Assembly (NCBI RefSeq): GCF_003850245.1
Contig: NZ_CP031015.1
Location: 2,232,001 to 2,296,000 of the forward strand
From: Microbacterium sp. ABRD28
GTDB taxonomy: Bacteria; Actinomycetota; Actinomycetes; Actinomycetales; Microbacteriaceae
DNA length: 64,000 nt
Reading direction: 5' to 3'
Positions 42,749-52,422 of this stretch are shown piece by piece. A model generated the notes under the pieces. It had not been told where the DNA came from. It was given only the letters and a program-made list of their open reading frames with translations, and searched no databases. A program made the translations under genes and the position numbers. The stretch's first letter is position 1; each line of letters opens with the position of its first letter.

Positions 42749-43387
42749 GTGCTCGAAACGATGACGGTGGGGCTCGACCCCGACTTCGTCCCCTACGCCG
42801 ACGCGTGGGACCTGCAGCGACGTGTTCATTCGGAGGTGGTGCGCGGGGAGCGGGTCGATACTCTGCTGCTGCTCGAGCACGAACCGGTCTTCACCGCCGG
42901 AAAGCGCACCGAGCCGGAAGAGCGCCCCACCGACGGGACCCCGGTCATCGACGTCGACCGCGGCGGCAAGATCACGTGGCACGGCCCGGGTCAGCTCGTC
43001 GGTTACCCCATCGTCCGCCTCCGGGAACCCGTCGACGTCGTGGCGCATGTCCGACGCCTCGAGCGCCTGCTCATCGCGGCCCTCGCTCGCCACGGCGTGG
43101 AGGGACTCCAGGAGGAGGGGCGAAGCGGAGTGTGGGTCCGACGCCCCCTGTCGACCGACAAGGTCGCCGCCATCGGAGTCCGTGTCGAGCGGGGAGTGAC
43201 CATGCACGGGTTCGCGGTCAACTGCGACAACTCCCTCGCGCCCTTCCGTCAGATCATCCCCTGCGGCATCGCCGACGCCGGGGTCACGACCATCAGCGAG
43301 GTCACGGGCAGAGAGATCTCGCCCCGCGACATCCTTCCGACCATCACCGAGGTCTTCCTCGCCGCCGAGCAGGCGGTCGCGGCATGA
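42749..43387 (+). CDS. lipB: Octanoyltransferase LipB
   Basis: Transfers octanoyl groups from acyl carrier protein to lipoyl domains. 212 aa. Motifs: [46 protein letters not shown] with the catalytic Lys in the conserved AAIGV context, and the Cys in [16 protein letters not shown] start with Shine-Dalgarno AAGGAAGG. The stop overlaps the lipA start (ATGA). It may be controlled by the divergent TetR-VOC protein. Confidence 0.96.
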   Translation: MLETMTVGLDPDFVPYADAWDLQRRVHSEVVRGERVDTLLLLEHEPVFTAGKRTEPEERPTDGTPVIDVDRGGKITWHGPGQLVGYPIVRLREPVDVVAHVRRLERLLIAALARHGVEGLQEEGRSGVWVRRPLSTDKVAAIGVRVERGVTMHGFAVNCDNSLAPFRQIIPCGIADAGVTTISEVTGREISPRDILPTITEVFLAAEQAVAA

Positions 43388-44385
43388 GTGCCGCGGCACC
43401 CGACGGCCGTCGCCTCCTGCGACTGGAGGTGCGCAACGCCCAGACCCCGATCGAGCGCAAGCCCGAGTGGATCCGCACGAAGGCGAAGATGGGTCCGGAA
43501 TACACCGCCCTGCAGGGCCTGGTGAAAGACGAGGGCCTGCACACCGTGTGCCAGGAGGCGGGTTGCCCGAACATCTACGAGTGCTGGGAGGATCGCGAGG
43601 CGACCTTCCTCATCGGGGGTTCCCAATGCACGCGCCGGTGCGACTTCTGCCAGATCGACACGGGCAAGCCCGCCGACTACGACACCGACGAGCCCCGGCG
43701 CGTCGCGGAGAGCGTGCAGCGGATGCAGCTGCGCTATGCCACGGTCACCGGGGTCGCCCGAGACGACCTCCCCGACGGTGGCGCCTGGCTTCACGCCGAG
43801 ACCGTGCGACGCATCCACGCCGACAACCCCGGAACGGGCGTCGAGATCCTCGCCACGGACTTCAACGGCGTGCCGAGCCTGCTGCACGAGGTGTTCGACT
43901 CCCGCCCGGAAGTCTTCGCGCACAACGTCGAGACCGTCCCCCGCATCTTCAAGCGGATCCGCCCGGCCTTCCGGTACGAGCGTTCCCTCGGCGTCCTGAC
44001 GATGGCTCGTGAGGCAGGTCTGATCACGAAGTCGAACCTCATTCTGGGGATGGGCGAGAGCCCCGACGAAGTCATCGAGGCGTTGCAGGATCTTCACGAC
44101 GCCGGCACCGACATCATCACGATCACGCAGTATCTGCGTCCTTCGCCGCGCCATCTGCCGGTGGACCGATGGGTCAAGCCCGCCGAGTTCGTCGCCTTCA
44201 AAGAGGCTGCGGAAGAGATCGGCTTCCTCGGCGTGCTTGCGGGGCCCCTCGTGCGTTCCTCCTACCGGGCTGGACGCCTGTGGGCGCAGTCGATGGTCTC
44301 GAAGGGCCGCGAGATTCCCGCCGATCTCGCCCACCTCGCGCGCGATCTCGCCTCCGAGGGCACGTCGTTCGCGCAGGCCGTGTGA
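43384..44385 (+). CDS. lipA: Lipoyl synthase LipA
   Basis: Radical-SAM enzyme inserting two sulfurs into octanoyl-lipoyl domains. 333 aa. Auxiliary Fe-S cluster cysteines in [12 protein letters not shown], radical-SAM CxxxCxxC in CTRRCDFCQ, and the late serine ligand in [11 protein letters not shown] overlaps the lipB stop. The long frame upstream is not used because it runs through lipB in another frame. Confidence 0.97.
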   Translation: MSAAAPDGRRLLRLEVRNAQTPIERKPEWIRTKAKMGPEYTALQGLVKDEGLHTVCQEAGCPNIYECWEDREATFLIGGSQCTRRCDFCQIDTGKPADYDTDEPRRVAESVQRMQLRYATVTGVARDDLPDGGAWLHAETVRRIHADNPGTGVEILATDFNGVPSLLHEVFDSRPEVFAHNVETVPRIFKRIRPAFRYERSLGVLTMAREAGLITKSNLILGMGESPDEVIEALQDLHDAGTDIITITQYLRPSPRHLPVDRWVKPAEFVAFKEAAEEIGFLGVLAGPLVRSSYRAGRLWAQSMVSKGREIPADLAHLARDLASEGTSFAQAV

Positions 44386-44403
44386 TCGGCCCCGACGTGG
44401 AGG

Positions 44404-44904
44404 TCAGTCTGCGCTGGTGACCGAGAGGACGTCTCCGGCGGAGTCGAGGTTCACCAGCAGCACGTCATCGGTGGCATCGGGGTCGAGCGCGTACTCGAGG
44501 ACGGCGAACGGGTCGGAACCGCCGTGCTCGTCGGCGAGGATCGTCATGCTCATCAGCTGCAGTGAGCGGATCACGTCGATCCGGATGTCGCCGGAGATGT
44601 CGACCAGCAGATTCTCGATGCCCTCCCCCAGCGTCTCCTGCTGCTGGAGGATGTACTCCGTCACTTCGCTGGTGCGATCGTCGAGCTCGGAGACCATGCC
44701 GTTGCGCGCTGTCCGGTCGATTGCCTCGAGGGACGACACCAGGCTCGCCGCGATGTCGAGGGCTGCCTGGGAGACGTCGTCCTGATCCGGCGCCGTCAGA
44801 TCCACGGTGACGGACTGGTCGCCGAGTTCGACGTTCTCCGACCAGAAGATCGAACCATCCGGACCCGACTCGAGGAGTCCGAAGAAGTCGTGCTCGATCG
44901 CCAT
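44404..44904 (-). CDS. DUF2004-like protein
   Basis: 166 aa, soluble and acidic, starting MAIEHDFFGLLESGPDGSIFWSENVELGDQSVTVDL, which resembles DUF2004 proteins. The rest is helical with LVSSLEAIDRTARNGMVSEL and a final beta segment (DDVLLVNLDSAGDVLSVTS). No catalytic motif or signal. Function unknown. It lies between lipA (convergent, 18-bp gap) and ftsY (same strand). Confidence 0.78.
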   Translation of the reverse strand: MAIEHDFFGLLESGPDGSIFWSENVELGDQSVTVDLTAPDQDDVSQAALDIAASLVSSLEAIDRTARNGMVSELDDRTSEVTEYILQQQETLGEGIENLLVDISGDIRIDVIRSLQLMSMTILADEHGGSDPFAVLEYALDPDATDDVLLVNLDSAGDVLSVTSAD

Positions 44905-44980
44905 ACGCCCATGAAACCAGCCTCCCGGCCGGTGCGATAGACCTGGCCCGCGCGTCGGCCCGATCGGGTGGGCAACGAGC

Positions 44981-45853
<873 letters not shown>

Positions 45854-45859
45854 GAGACC

Positions 45860-45865
45860 AGCCTA
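45860..45865 (-). promoter_or_regulatory. -10 element for leaderless ftsY
   Basis: TAGGCT, 6 nt, ATG at 45853, in the 37-bp gap after smc. Confidence 0.5.
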
Positions 45866-45890
45866 CGGGCGCGGGCGTCTCGGCCTCCGC

Positions 45891-48800
45891 TCAGCTCGCC
45901 GCCCGCCGGCCGTCGTCGTCGGCCGTCCGGCCCAGTCGCTGCCCGACGACAGCCGACACGCCGTCCTGACGCATCGAGACGCCGTAGAGCGCGTCGGCGA
46001 TCTCCATGGTCCTCTTCTGGTGCGTGATGACGATGAGCTGACTGCTCTCGCGGAGCTGCTCGAACACCCCGAGGAGCCGCCCGAGGTTGGCGTCGTCGAG
46101 GGCCGCCTCGACCTCGTCGAGGATGTAGAACGGACTCGGGCGCGCCTTGAAGATCGCCACCAGCAGCGCCACCGCCGCCAGCGACCGTTCACCGCCCGAC
46201 AGCAGCGACAGCCGCTCGATCTTCTTGCCGACCGGTCGCACCGTGACCTCGATGCCGGTCGTGAGCGCGTCGTCGGGCTTGGTCAGCTCGATGCTCCCCG
46301 AGCCGCCGGGGAACAGGACGGGGAACACCTCGTCGAACGCGCGCTGGGTGTCGGCGAACGCGTCGAGGAAGATCGTCCGCATGCGGTCATCGAGCTCCTC
46401 GATGATCGTGAGGAGGTCTTTGCGGGTCCGGCTGAGGTCGTCGAGCTGCTCAGCGAGGAACGCGTGCCGCTGCTCGAGCGCCGAGAACTCCTCCAGCGCG
46501 AGCGGATTCACGCGCCCCAGTTGCGCCAGCTTGCGTTCCGCGTCGGCGAGCCTTCGCTGCTGGACGGCGCGATCGAACGCCGTCCCCGCCGCCTCGGGGT
46601 CGCTGGGATCGGGTATCGGCTGATCGGGACCATATTCCGCGATGAGAATATCCTCCTCGAGCCCCAGTTCCGACACCGCGCGGTCGCGAAGCGAACCGGC
46701 CTGCAGCCGACGTTCGTGGATGCGCAGCTCCAGGCCGTGCACGTCCTCGGTCACCGCAGACAGCCGTTCCCGCACTCGGGCGTCTTCCCGGCGCAGCTCC
46801 CCGAGCTCGGCGGTGACGGCTGTTCGCGCGGTCTCAGCGACGACGAGCTCGCTCCGGGCCTGGGACAGGGAGCGATCGACGGCGTCGAGGACGGGCGGGA
46901 TCCTCCCTGCCACGTCGGCGGCGGCGTCGCGCTGACTCTTCCGGATCACGGCCCGCCGGGCCGCCTCGACGGCGGCCGCCTGCTCGCGCTCCCGCTGCTT
47001 CTCGAGCTGCACGACACGCGACTCCTGCGCGCGGATGCGCTCCTTCAGCGTCTCCACGTCCAGACGCGCGCGCATCTCGGTCTCGCGCGCGGTGTCGAGC
47101 GCGGCGAGCAGCCCATCGCGCGCTGACGCGTCGAGAATGGGACGCGGCGACTCCAGTGCCGCCGTCAACTGCTCCTCGGCGACGCGAGACGCAGCCGACG
47201 CGTCATCGACGCCGGCTCGGGCCTGGGCCAGCGCCGACGCCAGGCGTTCGCACTCCGCGACCGCTGCCTCGTAGCGCACGGTCGCGCGATTGACCCGCTC
47301 CGCTCGAGCCGACACGGCGGCGTCATGGGCGCGCATCGCCTCCAGCGTCGATCGCACCCGGCGCCGCTTGTCGTCGAGGTCGGCGACGGCATCGGACCGC
47401 GCCTCGCGCAGAGAGTCGACGATCACGGTGAGCTCATCCCGCCGCGCCGCGGCGTCATCCCGCTCGGCCACGAGTTCGAGACGGGAACGGGACGAGCCGG
47501 ATCCCGCCCGCAGGCGGTTCACACGGCAGACCTCCCCGGCCCGCGTGACGATCGTCGCGTGCGCGAGCGCCGGGTCGGCGAGAAGCCGCTCCGCTTCGTC
47601 GAGATCGGCGGCGATGAGCACCCCCGACAGCAGCGCGCGCACGCCCTCGGGGGCCGTCACCACCGCTGCGGCGGTCAGTGCCGTTCCACCGTCCGTCACC
47701 GACTCCGCTCCCCAGGGCGGATCGGCCACCACGATGTCCACGGCTCCGGCGTCGTCGGCGCGAACCGTCGAGGCCAGCCCGAATCCGGCCGGCAGGTCGT
47801 CGACGAGCACCGCTTCAGCGAGCGGACCGAGGGCCGCGGCGATCGCCGCCTCGTACCCCGCCTCGACACGGACGGCGTCGCCCACCAGACCCCGGATTCC
47901 CACGCCGCCGCGTGCGACGATGTCGGCGGCAGTGGAGCGGATGTCGAGGGCGCGATCGATCGCGGCGGTCTGGGCTGTCAGCGCGTCGAGCTCGCGTTCG
48001 GCCGAATGCAGACGGTCGCGCAGTCCGGCCAGCTCCTCGTCTGCGACGTTCGCATCCCGCTGGGCCCGCTCGTACTCCGCGGCGTGATCGGCGACCGGCC
48101 CGTCGTCCTCCGGTTGCACCGCGGCCAGGGCCTCCTCGGCCTCGTCTCGCCGGCTGAGGGCCGCCTGCCATGCCCGCTCTTGTCGATCGACAGCCGTGCG
48201 GACTGCCGCCAGAGTCGACGCGGCCGCTTCCGCTGCCCCCCGGAGCGCCGTGAGGCGCATGTCATGCTGCGAGACCAGCGCGCTCTGCTCCGCGATGTCG
48301 ACGTCGAGAGCGTCGAGCTCGGCACGGGCGCGGGTGACCTCCCGCGCCGCTGCGGCAGCATCGTCCTGCGCGCCGACCAGGCCCGCCGCGATCGCGTCGA
48401 TCTCCGCGCGTGCGTGCGCGATCGTCTCGGGGGTGACCGTCACTCCACGCCGGTCGTCGTCGTGCTCAGCCGGGTCGGCCAGAAGCGACATGCGCTGCCC
48501 GGCGAGGGCGTAGAGGGACCGGAGCCTCTCCTGCACGCGCTCCAGCCCGTGCACCACGCGGCGGGCCTCATCGACCGCTTCAGAGCGCTGGTCGCTCTCG
48601 AGTCGTTCGATCCGGGCGCGGACACTCTGCGCCTGATCCTGGAGCACCATCCGCTCGGCCAGACGTTCCTGCTCGGTGCGCGCATGCCCCGCCAGCTCCT
48701 GACGAAGGCGGAGCAACTCGTCGGCGAGGAGGCGAGCTCGGGCGTCCCGCACCTCCGCAGCGATCGTCGCAGCCTCGCGCGCCACCTCGGCCTGACGACC

Positions 48801-49415
48801 GAGCGGCTTGAGCTGGCGACGCAACTCGCCGGCGAGGTCGCTCAGTCGCGTGAGGTTGGCCTCCATCGCCTCGAGCTTGCGGAGGGTCTTCTCCTTGCGA
48901 CGGCGATGCTTCAGGATGCCCGCCGCCTCTTCGATGAAGCCCCGACGGTCCTCCGGCGTGGCCTGCAGAACGGTGTCGAGCCGCCCCTGACCGATGATCA
49001 CGTGCATCTCACGACCGAGACCGGAATCGCTCAGGAGCTCCTGAACGTCCAGCAACCGACAGGTCTCGCCGTTGATGGCGTACTCGCTGGCTCCGTTTCG
49101 GAACAGCGTGCGGCTGATCGACACCTCGGTGTACTCGATGGGAAGGGCGCCATCGCTGTTGTCGATGGTCAGCCGCACTTCGGCACGCCCGAGGGGGCCG
49201 CGGGTCGTCGTGCCCGCGAAGATGACGTCTTCCATCTTCCCGCCGCGGAGGGTCTTCGCGCCCTGCTCCCCCATCACCCACGCCAGAGCGTCGACGACGT
49301 TGGATTTTCCCGAGCCGTTCGGACCGACGATGCACGTCACTCCGGGTTCGAAGGCGAAGGTCGTCGGCTGCGCGAAGGACTTGAACCCTTTGAGCGTCAC
49401 GCTCTTCAGGTGCAT
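45891..49415 (-). CDS. smc: Chromosome segregation protein SMC
   Basis: Condensin ATPase that loads at the origin and aligns chromosome arms. 1174 aa. Walker A GPNGSGKSN near residue 35 and a first coiled coil (~170-490). A hinge follows (~500-640, RGGVGIRGLVGDAVRVEAGYEAAIAAALG), then a second coiled coil (~660-990), the ABC signature LSGGERSLAAVALL and Walker B FYILDEVEAALDD. Shine-Dalgarno GGAGGT. The smc-ftsY-ffh order is conserved. Ala/Arg/Glu-rich coils generate many antisense open frames that are not genes. Confidence 0.97.
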   Translation of the reverse strand: MHLKSVTLKGFKSFAQPTTFAFEPGVTCIVGPNGSGKSNVVDALAWVMGEQGAKTLRGGKMEDVIFAGTTTRGPLGRAEVRLTIDNSDGALPIEYTEVSISRTLFRNGASEYAINGETCRLLDVQELLSDSGLGREMHVIIGQGRLDTVLQATPEDRRGFIEEAAGILKHRRRKEKTLRKLEAMEANLTRLSDLAGELRRQLKPLGRQAEVAREAATIAAEVRDARARLLADELLRLRQELAGHARTEQERLAERMVLQDQAQSVRARIERLESDQRSEAVDEARRVVHGLERVQERLRSLYALAGQRMSLLADPAEHDDDRRGVTVTPETIAHARAEIDAIAAGLVGAQDDAAAAAREVTRARAELDALDVDIAEQSALVSQHDMRLTALRGAAEAAASTLAAVRTAVDRQERAWQAALSRRDEAEEALAAVQPEDDGPVADHAAEYERAQRDANVADEELAGLRDRLHSAERELDALTAQTAAIDRALDIRSTAADIVARGGVGIRGLVGDAVRVEAGYEAAIAAALGPLAEAVLVDDLPAGFGLASTVRADDAGAVDIVVADPPWGAESVTDGGTALTAAAVVTAPEGVRALLSGVLIAADLDEAERLLADPALAHATIVTRAGEVCRVNRLRAGSGSSRSRLELVAERDDAAARRDELTVIVDSLREARSDAVADLDDKRRRVRSTLEAMRAHDAAVSARAERVNRATVRYEAAVAECERLASALAQARAGVDDASAASRVAEEQLTAALESPRPILDASARDGLLAALDTARETEMRARLDVETLKERIRAQESRVVQLEKQREREQAAAVEAARRAVIRKSQRDAAADVAGRIPPVLDAVDRSLSQARSELVVAETARTAVTAELGELRREDARVRERLSAVTEDVHGLELRIHERRLQAGSLRDRAVSELGLEEDILIAEYGPDQPIPDPSDPEAAGTAFDRAVQQRRLADAERKLAQLGRVNPLALEEFSALEQRHAFLAEQLDDLSRTRKDLLTIIEELDDRMRTIFLDAFADTQRAFDEVFPVLFPGGSGSIELTKPDDALTTGIEVTVRPVGKKIERLSLLSGGERSLAAVALLVAIFKARPSPFYILDEVEAALDDANLGRLLGVFEQLRESSQLIVITHQKRTMEIADALYGVSMRQDGVSAVVGQRLGRTADDDGRRAAS

Positions 49416-49560
49416 CGTCTACCTCCGACCCTGCGCGCCCGCGGCTCGGAGCGGCGCCGCTCAGGCTACCGAACTCCCTCGCCGATACCGCTGAGGCGGG
49501 CGGATCGAGACCGATGTCACGCGCGACACGCCCGAATTCCGGGCATTTCTGACAATTCGC

Positions 49561-49590
49561 TTGACGCCTCCGACAGGATCGCGCTAGTGT
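49561..49590 (+). promoter_or_regulatory. Promoter of the peptide-GNAT locus
   Basis: TTGACG (49561-49566), 18-bp spacer, TAGTGT (49585-49590). The best -35/-10 pair in the window. Transcription would start near 49597, ~30 nt before the 33-codon ORF. Confidence 0.6.
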
Positions 49591-49625
49591 CACTGCTCGC
49601 GTCCGATGTCGAAAGGAGGTCACTG

Positions 49626-49727
49626 ATGATGCACATGATTGATCCGCGCCACACCGCGCGTCGATTCTCGCCGCTCACCCCGTCAGTGACCGGATTCGCC
49701 GGCGCCCTCACCCCCACCGCCGCCTGA
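49626..49727 (+). CDS. 33-residue peptide ORF (leader peptide or small protein)
   Basis: A perfect Shine-Dalgarno (AAAGGAGGT, 49612-49620) lies 5 nt before ATG ATG. The peptide has Met in three of the first four positions (MMHM), a basic middle (DPRHTARRF) and a Thr/Pro/Ala-rich end with two LTP segments. No homology recognised. A good promoter and ribosome site in front of such a short frame suggest a regulatory leader peptide or a small protein. About 170 nt follow before the next ORF, with no obvious terminator. Could also be chance, but the Shine-Dalgarno is stronger than for most genes here. Confidence 0.5.
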   Translation: MMHMIDPRHTARRFSPLTPSVTGFAGALTPTAA

Positions 49728-49901
49728 TCGGCGCAGGGGACAGGTCTGCCCATCGGGCACACGTCCGCCTCTGCTGACCGGATCGACGCTCCCTCGAGCG
49801 ACTCGGCAGCGTGCGTCCCTCTGACGCCTCCCTTCGCGACGTCCACGTCCGCGACATCCCGCACTCTCGTGCCCAATGCCTGACGAAAGCGATCACCCAC
49901 C

Positions 49902-50174
49902 ATGTCCGTCCCTGTTGCCTCCGTCTTCGATCTCGATCATGACGAACGCCATCGGCTCCTCGCCGATGTCGGTCTCGCCCCGGCCTCCGCAGCCCCCTCG
50001 CGCTTCCAGCGCTGGGAGCTCCGACTGGGGTTCTGGCTGCTGCTGCGCGCTGCACGGCGTCAGTCGGCCGCTCGCGATCGGTCGCACCGGCGTACCTTCG
50101 CCGCCGACCTCGCCCGTACCCGCCGCGAACATGCCGCCTGGCGCGAGCTCGCGCTCGGCACCGTTCGCGTCTGA
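49902..50174 (+). CDS. 90-residue hypothetical protein
   Basis: Arg/Ala/Leu-rich, basic, predicted largely helical: an N-terminal segment with FDLDHDERHRLLADVG, one moderately hydrophobic stretch (RLGFWLLLRAARR) and a helical basic end (SHRRTFAADLARTRREHAAW). GC-rich third positions fit a coding frame. Shine-Dalgarno is weak (GAAAG far upstream). No family recognised. Located between the 33-codon ORF and the GNAT genes, so probably co-transcribed with them. Confidence 0.55.
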   Translation: MSVPVASVFDLDHDERHRLLADVGLAPASAAPSRFQRWELRLGFWLLLRAARRQSAARDRSHRRTFAADLARTRREHAAWRELALGTVRV

Positions 50175-50183
50175 TTCGCCCAC

Positions 50184-50214
50184 GGTCCGGAGCCGTTCCG
50201 AACGGCTCCGGACC
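50184..50214 (+). terminator. Strong hairpin upstream of the GNAT genes
   Basis: Perfect 14-bp stem (50184-50197 with 50201-50214), 3-nt loop, ending 16 nt before the first GNAT start codon. There is no U tract. It may be an attenuator, or may modulate access to the Shine-Dalgarno (GAAAGGA) just after it. Confidence 0.55.
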
Positions 50215-50230
50215 TCCCGAAAGGACCACC

Positions 50231-51316
50231 ATGAACACGCACGCAGGGGCCGGATTCGACATTCGACCACTCACCATCCCGTCGCGAATCGACGCGGACG
50301 ACGCCGAGGACTTCATCGAGATGACCCGGGTGAGGAACCAGGTCTACCGGGAGATCTCCGGCCATGACGATGAACGCATCAGCGCCGCGGAACTGCTCCC
50401 CCACTACCAGCCCGACGAGTACGAGACCCGATTGATCTGGACCGTCCGTGATGGCGGGCGCGTCGTGGGCCGTTGCGGCGTCGACCTGCCCCACGAGGAG
50501 GGGTCGACGCTGGCCTTCTGGCAGATCGAGCTGCTTCGCGAGGTGTGGGGTCGGGGCATCGGCTCCGCCGCCTACGACCTCGTCGAGGAGACCGCGCGAG
50601 CGCACGGCCGCACCGTGCTGCAGTCGTGGGCGGAGCATCCCGAGGCTCCGGGCCCGCGCCTGGCGGCGCCGACCGGCTTCGGCGACATCCCCGAAGACCA
50701 CGCGGCCCGGTTCTACGTGCGGCATGGGTACACGCTTCAGCAGGTCGAACGCGCCAGCGCCCTCGACCTGCAGGCACCCTTCGACAGGATCGAGGACCTC
50801 CATCGCGACGCCCAGCGGGCGGCATCCGACTACCGCATCGTGCAGTGGTTCGCCCCGACACCGCCAGAGTGGGTCGACGGGTACGCCTGGATGAAGTCGC
50901 GGATGTCGACCGATGCTCCCGCGGCCGATCTCGAATTCGACGAGGAGACCTGGGATGCCGACCGGATCGCCCTCCACGATGCGCGCTACACCGACAGCGG
51001 GCGACTGCTCCAGGTGACGGCGGCGCAGCACGTCGCCACCGGAGAGCTGTGCGCCTTCAACGAGCTCGTCGTCGGCGCGGACCGCACCGAGGCCTCTCAC
51101 CAGGAGGACACGCTCGTCCTCCGGGCGCACCGCGGACACCGACTGGGGATGCTGGTCAAGTGCGCCGGCCTGCTGTCCTGGCGCCGAATCGCGCCGGAGT
51201 CGCCGCGCGTGATCACCTACAACGCCGAGGAGAACCGTCCGATGCTCGACATCAACGAGGCGATCGGCTTCCGGCCCATCGCCTATTCCGGCGCCTGGAA
51301 GAAGGTCCTGACATGA
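50231..51316 (+). CDS. Double-GNAT acetyltransferase (copy 1)
   Basis: 361 aa with two GNAT domains. The N-terminal domain (~1-175) has VWGRGIGSAAYDLVEETA, an intact acetyl-CoA pyrophosphate loop (R/Q-x-x-G-x-G/A), and FYVRHGYTLQQVER. The C-terminal domain (~190-361) has [20 protein letters not shown] and YNAEENRPMLDINEAIGF. This two-domain form is shared by several actinobacterial GNATs, including mycothiol synthase, but the substrate cannot be assigned. Shine-Dalgarno GAAAGGA. The stop overlaps the start of copy 2 (ATGA). Confidence 0.88.
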   Translation: MNTHAGAGFDIRPLTIPSRIDADDAEDFIEMTRVRNQVYREISGHDDERISAAELLPHYQPDEYETRLIWTVRDGGRVVGRCGVDLPHEEGSTLAFWQIELLREVWGRGIGSAAYDLVEETARAHGRTVLQSWAEHPEAPGPRLAAPTGFGDIPEDHAARFYVRHGYTLQQVERASALDLQAPFDRIEDLHRDAQRAASDYRIVQWFAPTPPEWVDGYAWMKSRMSTDAPAADLEFDEETWDADRIALHDARYTDSGRLLQVTAAQHVATGELCAFNELVVGADRTEASHQEDTLVLRAHRGHRLGMLVKCAGLLSWRRIAPESPRVITYNAEENRPMLDINEAIGFRPIAYSGAWKKVLT

Positions 51317-52422
51317 ACGTCCGACCCGTTGCGGAAGCCCACGTGGTCATCGAACCCCTGGTGGTTCCCCGGTCCCTCGATGACCCAGACGCCCTGCCGT
51401 TCCTGGCGATGGTCCGCCTCGACAACGAGGTGAGCCGTCACGACACCGGACACAGCGACCTGGATCAGGACCCGACCGAGGCGCTGGGGCTCTGGCAGGC
51501 CGATGCCGACTGGCTCCACGTCGGACTCGTCGCCCGCTCGAACGCCGCGATCATCGGAGCGGTGACCATGCTGTTCTCCCGTGAACCGGATGCCACCAGT
51601 GCGGAGTTCGACCTCATGGTCGACCCCGCGCGGTGGGGCGAAGGCGTCGAGGACGCCCTCCTGGGCGCCGCCTGCGTCGAAGCGAGGCGCCGTGGTCGCA
51701 CGGTCGTCCAGACCTGGACGCTCCACCGGCCCGACGCCCCCGGAAGGAGCATCGAGCCGGCGACGGGCCACGGGCGGATTCCCGCCGACGACCGTCAGAC
51801 CGTCTTGCTCGCCGACGCCGGGTTCTCGCTGGAGCAGGTCGAGCGCACGAGTTCGTTCGATCTCACCGGATCGTTCGACCGCGTCGAGAAGCTCCTCGCC
51901 GCCGCGCGCGAGCGCATGGGCGAGGGCTACCGCGTGGTGGCGTGGAGCACCCCGACGCCGGAGCGCTATCTCGACAGCTTCGCGCACGCGATCTCCCGGA
52001 TGCCGACCGATGCTCCCGCAGGCGGCATGGTGGTCGAAGAGGAGACCTGGGATGCCGACCGGGTCCGCCGCCGCGACGAGCGACTCGCCGCGCAGCACCT
52101 CTTCGTCTCGCTCGTCGCCGTCGAGCACATCGCGAGCGGTGAGATCGTCGCGTTCAACGAGCTCGTCATCGGCGACGACCGCACCGCCGCCACGCAGCAG
52201 TACGGGACGCTGGTGCTGCGCGAGCACCGCGGCAGGCGCCTGGGCACCGTGGTCAAATGCGAGAACCTCCTGCGATGGCGGACCCTCGTTCCGCAGTCAC
52301 CCCGGGTGGCCACGTTCAACGCCGAGGAGAATCGTCACATGCTCGACATCAACGAAGCCATCGGCTTCGTTCCGATCAGCTACGCAGGAGCGTGGAAGAA
52401 GGTGCTGGAGGCGGGCGCCTGA
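51313..52422 (+). CDS. Double-GNAT acetyltransferase (copy 2), N-terminal domain degenerate
   Basis: 369-aa paralogue of the upstream gene. The C-terminal half is closely similar (TDAPAGG..EEETWDADRV, LVLREHRGRRLGTVVKC, FNAEENRHMLDINEAIGF, YAGAWKKVL shared pattern). In the N-terminal domain the loop that reads WGRGIGSAA in copy 1 reads WGEGVEDAL, losing Arg and a Gly of the acetyl-CoA motif, so that site may be dead. Coupled to copy 1 by ATGA. The last 43 bp overlap the 3' end of mutM on the opposite strand. Likely a diverged tandem duplication. Confidence 0.87.
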   Translation: MNVRPVAEAHVVIEPLVVPRSLDDPDALPFLAMVRLDNEVSRHDTGHSDLDQDPTEALGLWQADADWLHVGLVARSNAAIIGAVTMLFSREPDATSAEFDLMVDPARWGEGVEDALLGAACVEARRRGRTVVQTWTLHRPDAPGRSIEPATGHGRIPADDRQTVLLADAGFSLEQVERTSSFDLTGSFDRVEKLLAAARERMGEGYRVVAWSTPTPERYLDSFAHAISRMPTDAPAGGMVVEEETWDADRVRRRDERLAAQHLFVSLVAVEHIASGEIVAFNELVIGDDRTAATQQYGTLVLREHRGRRLGTVVKCENLLRWRTLVPQSPRVATFNAEENRHMLDINEAIGFVPISYAGAWKKVLEAGA

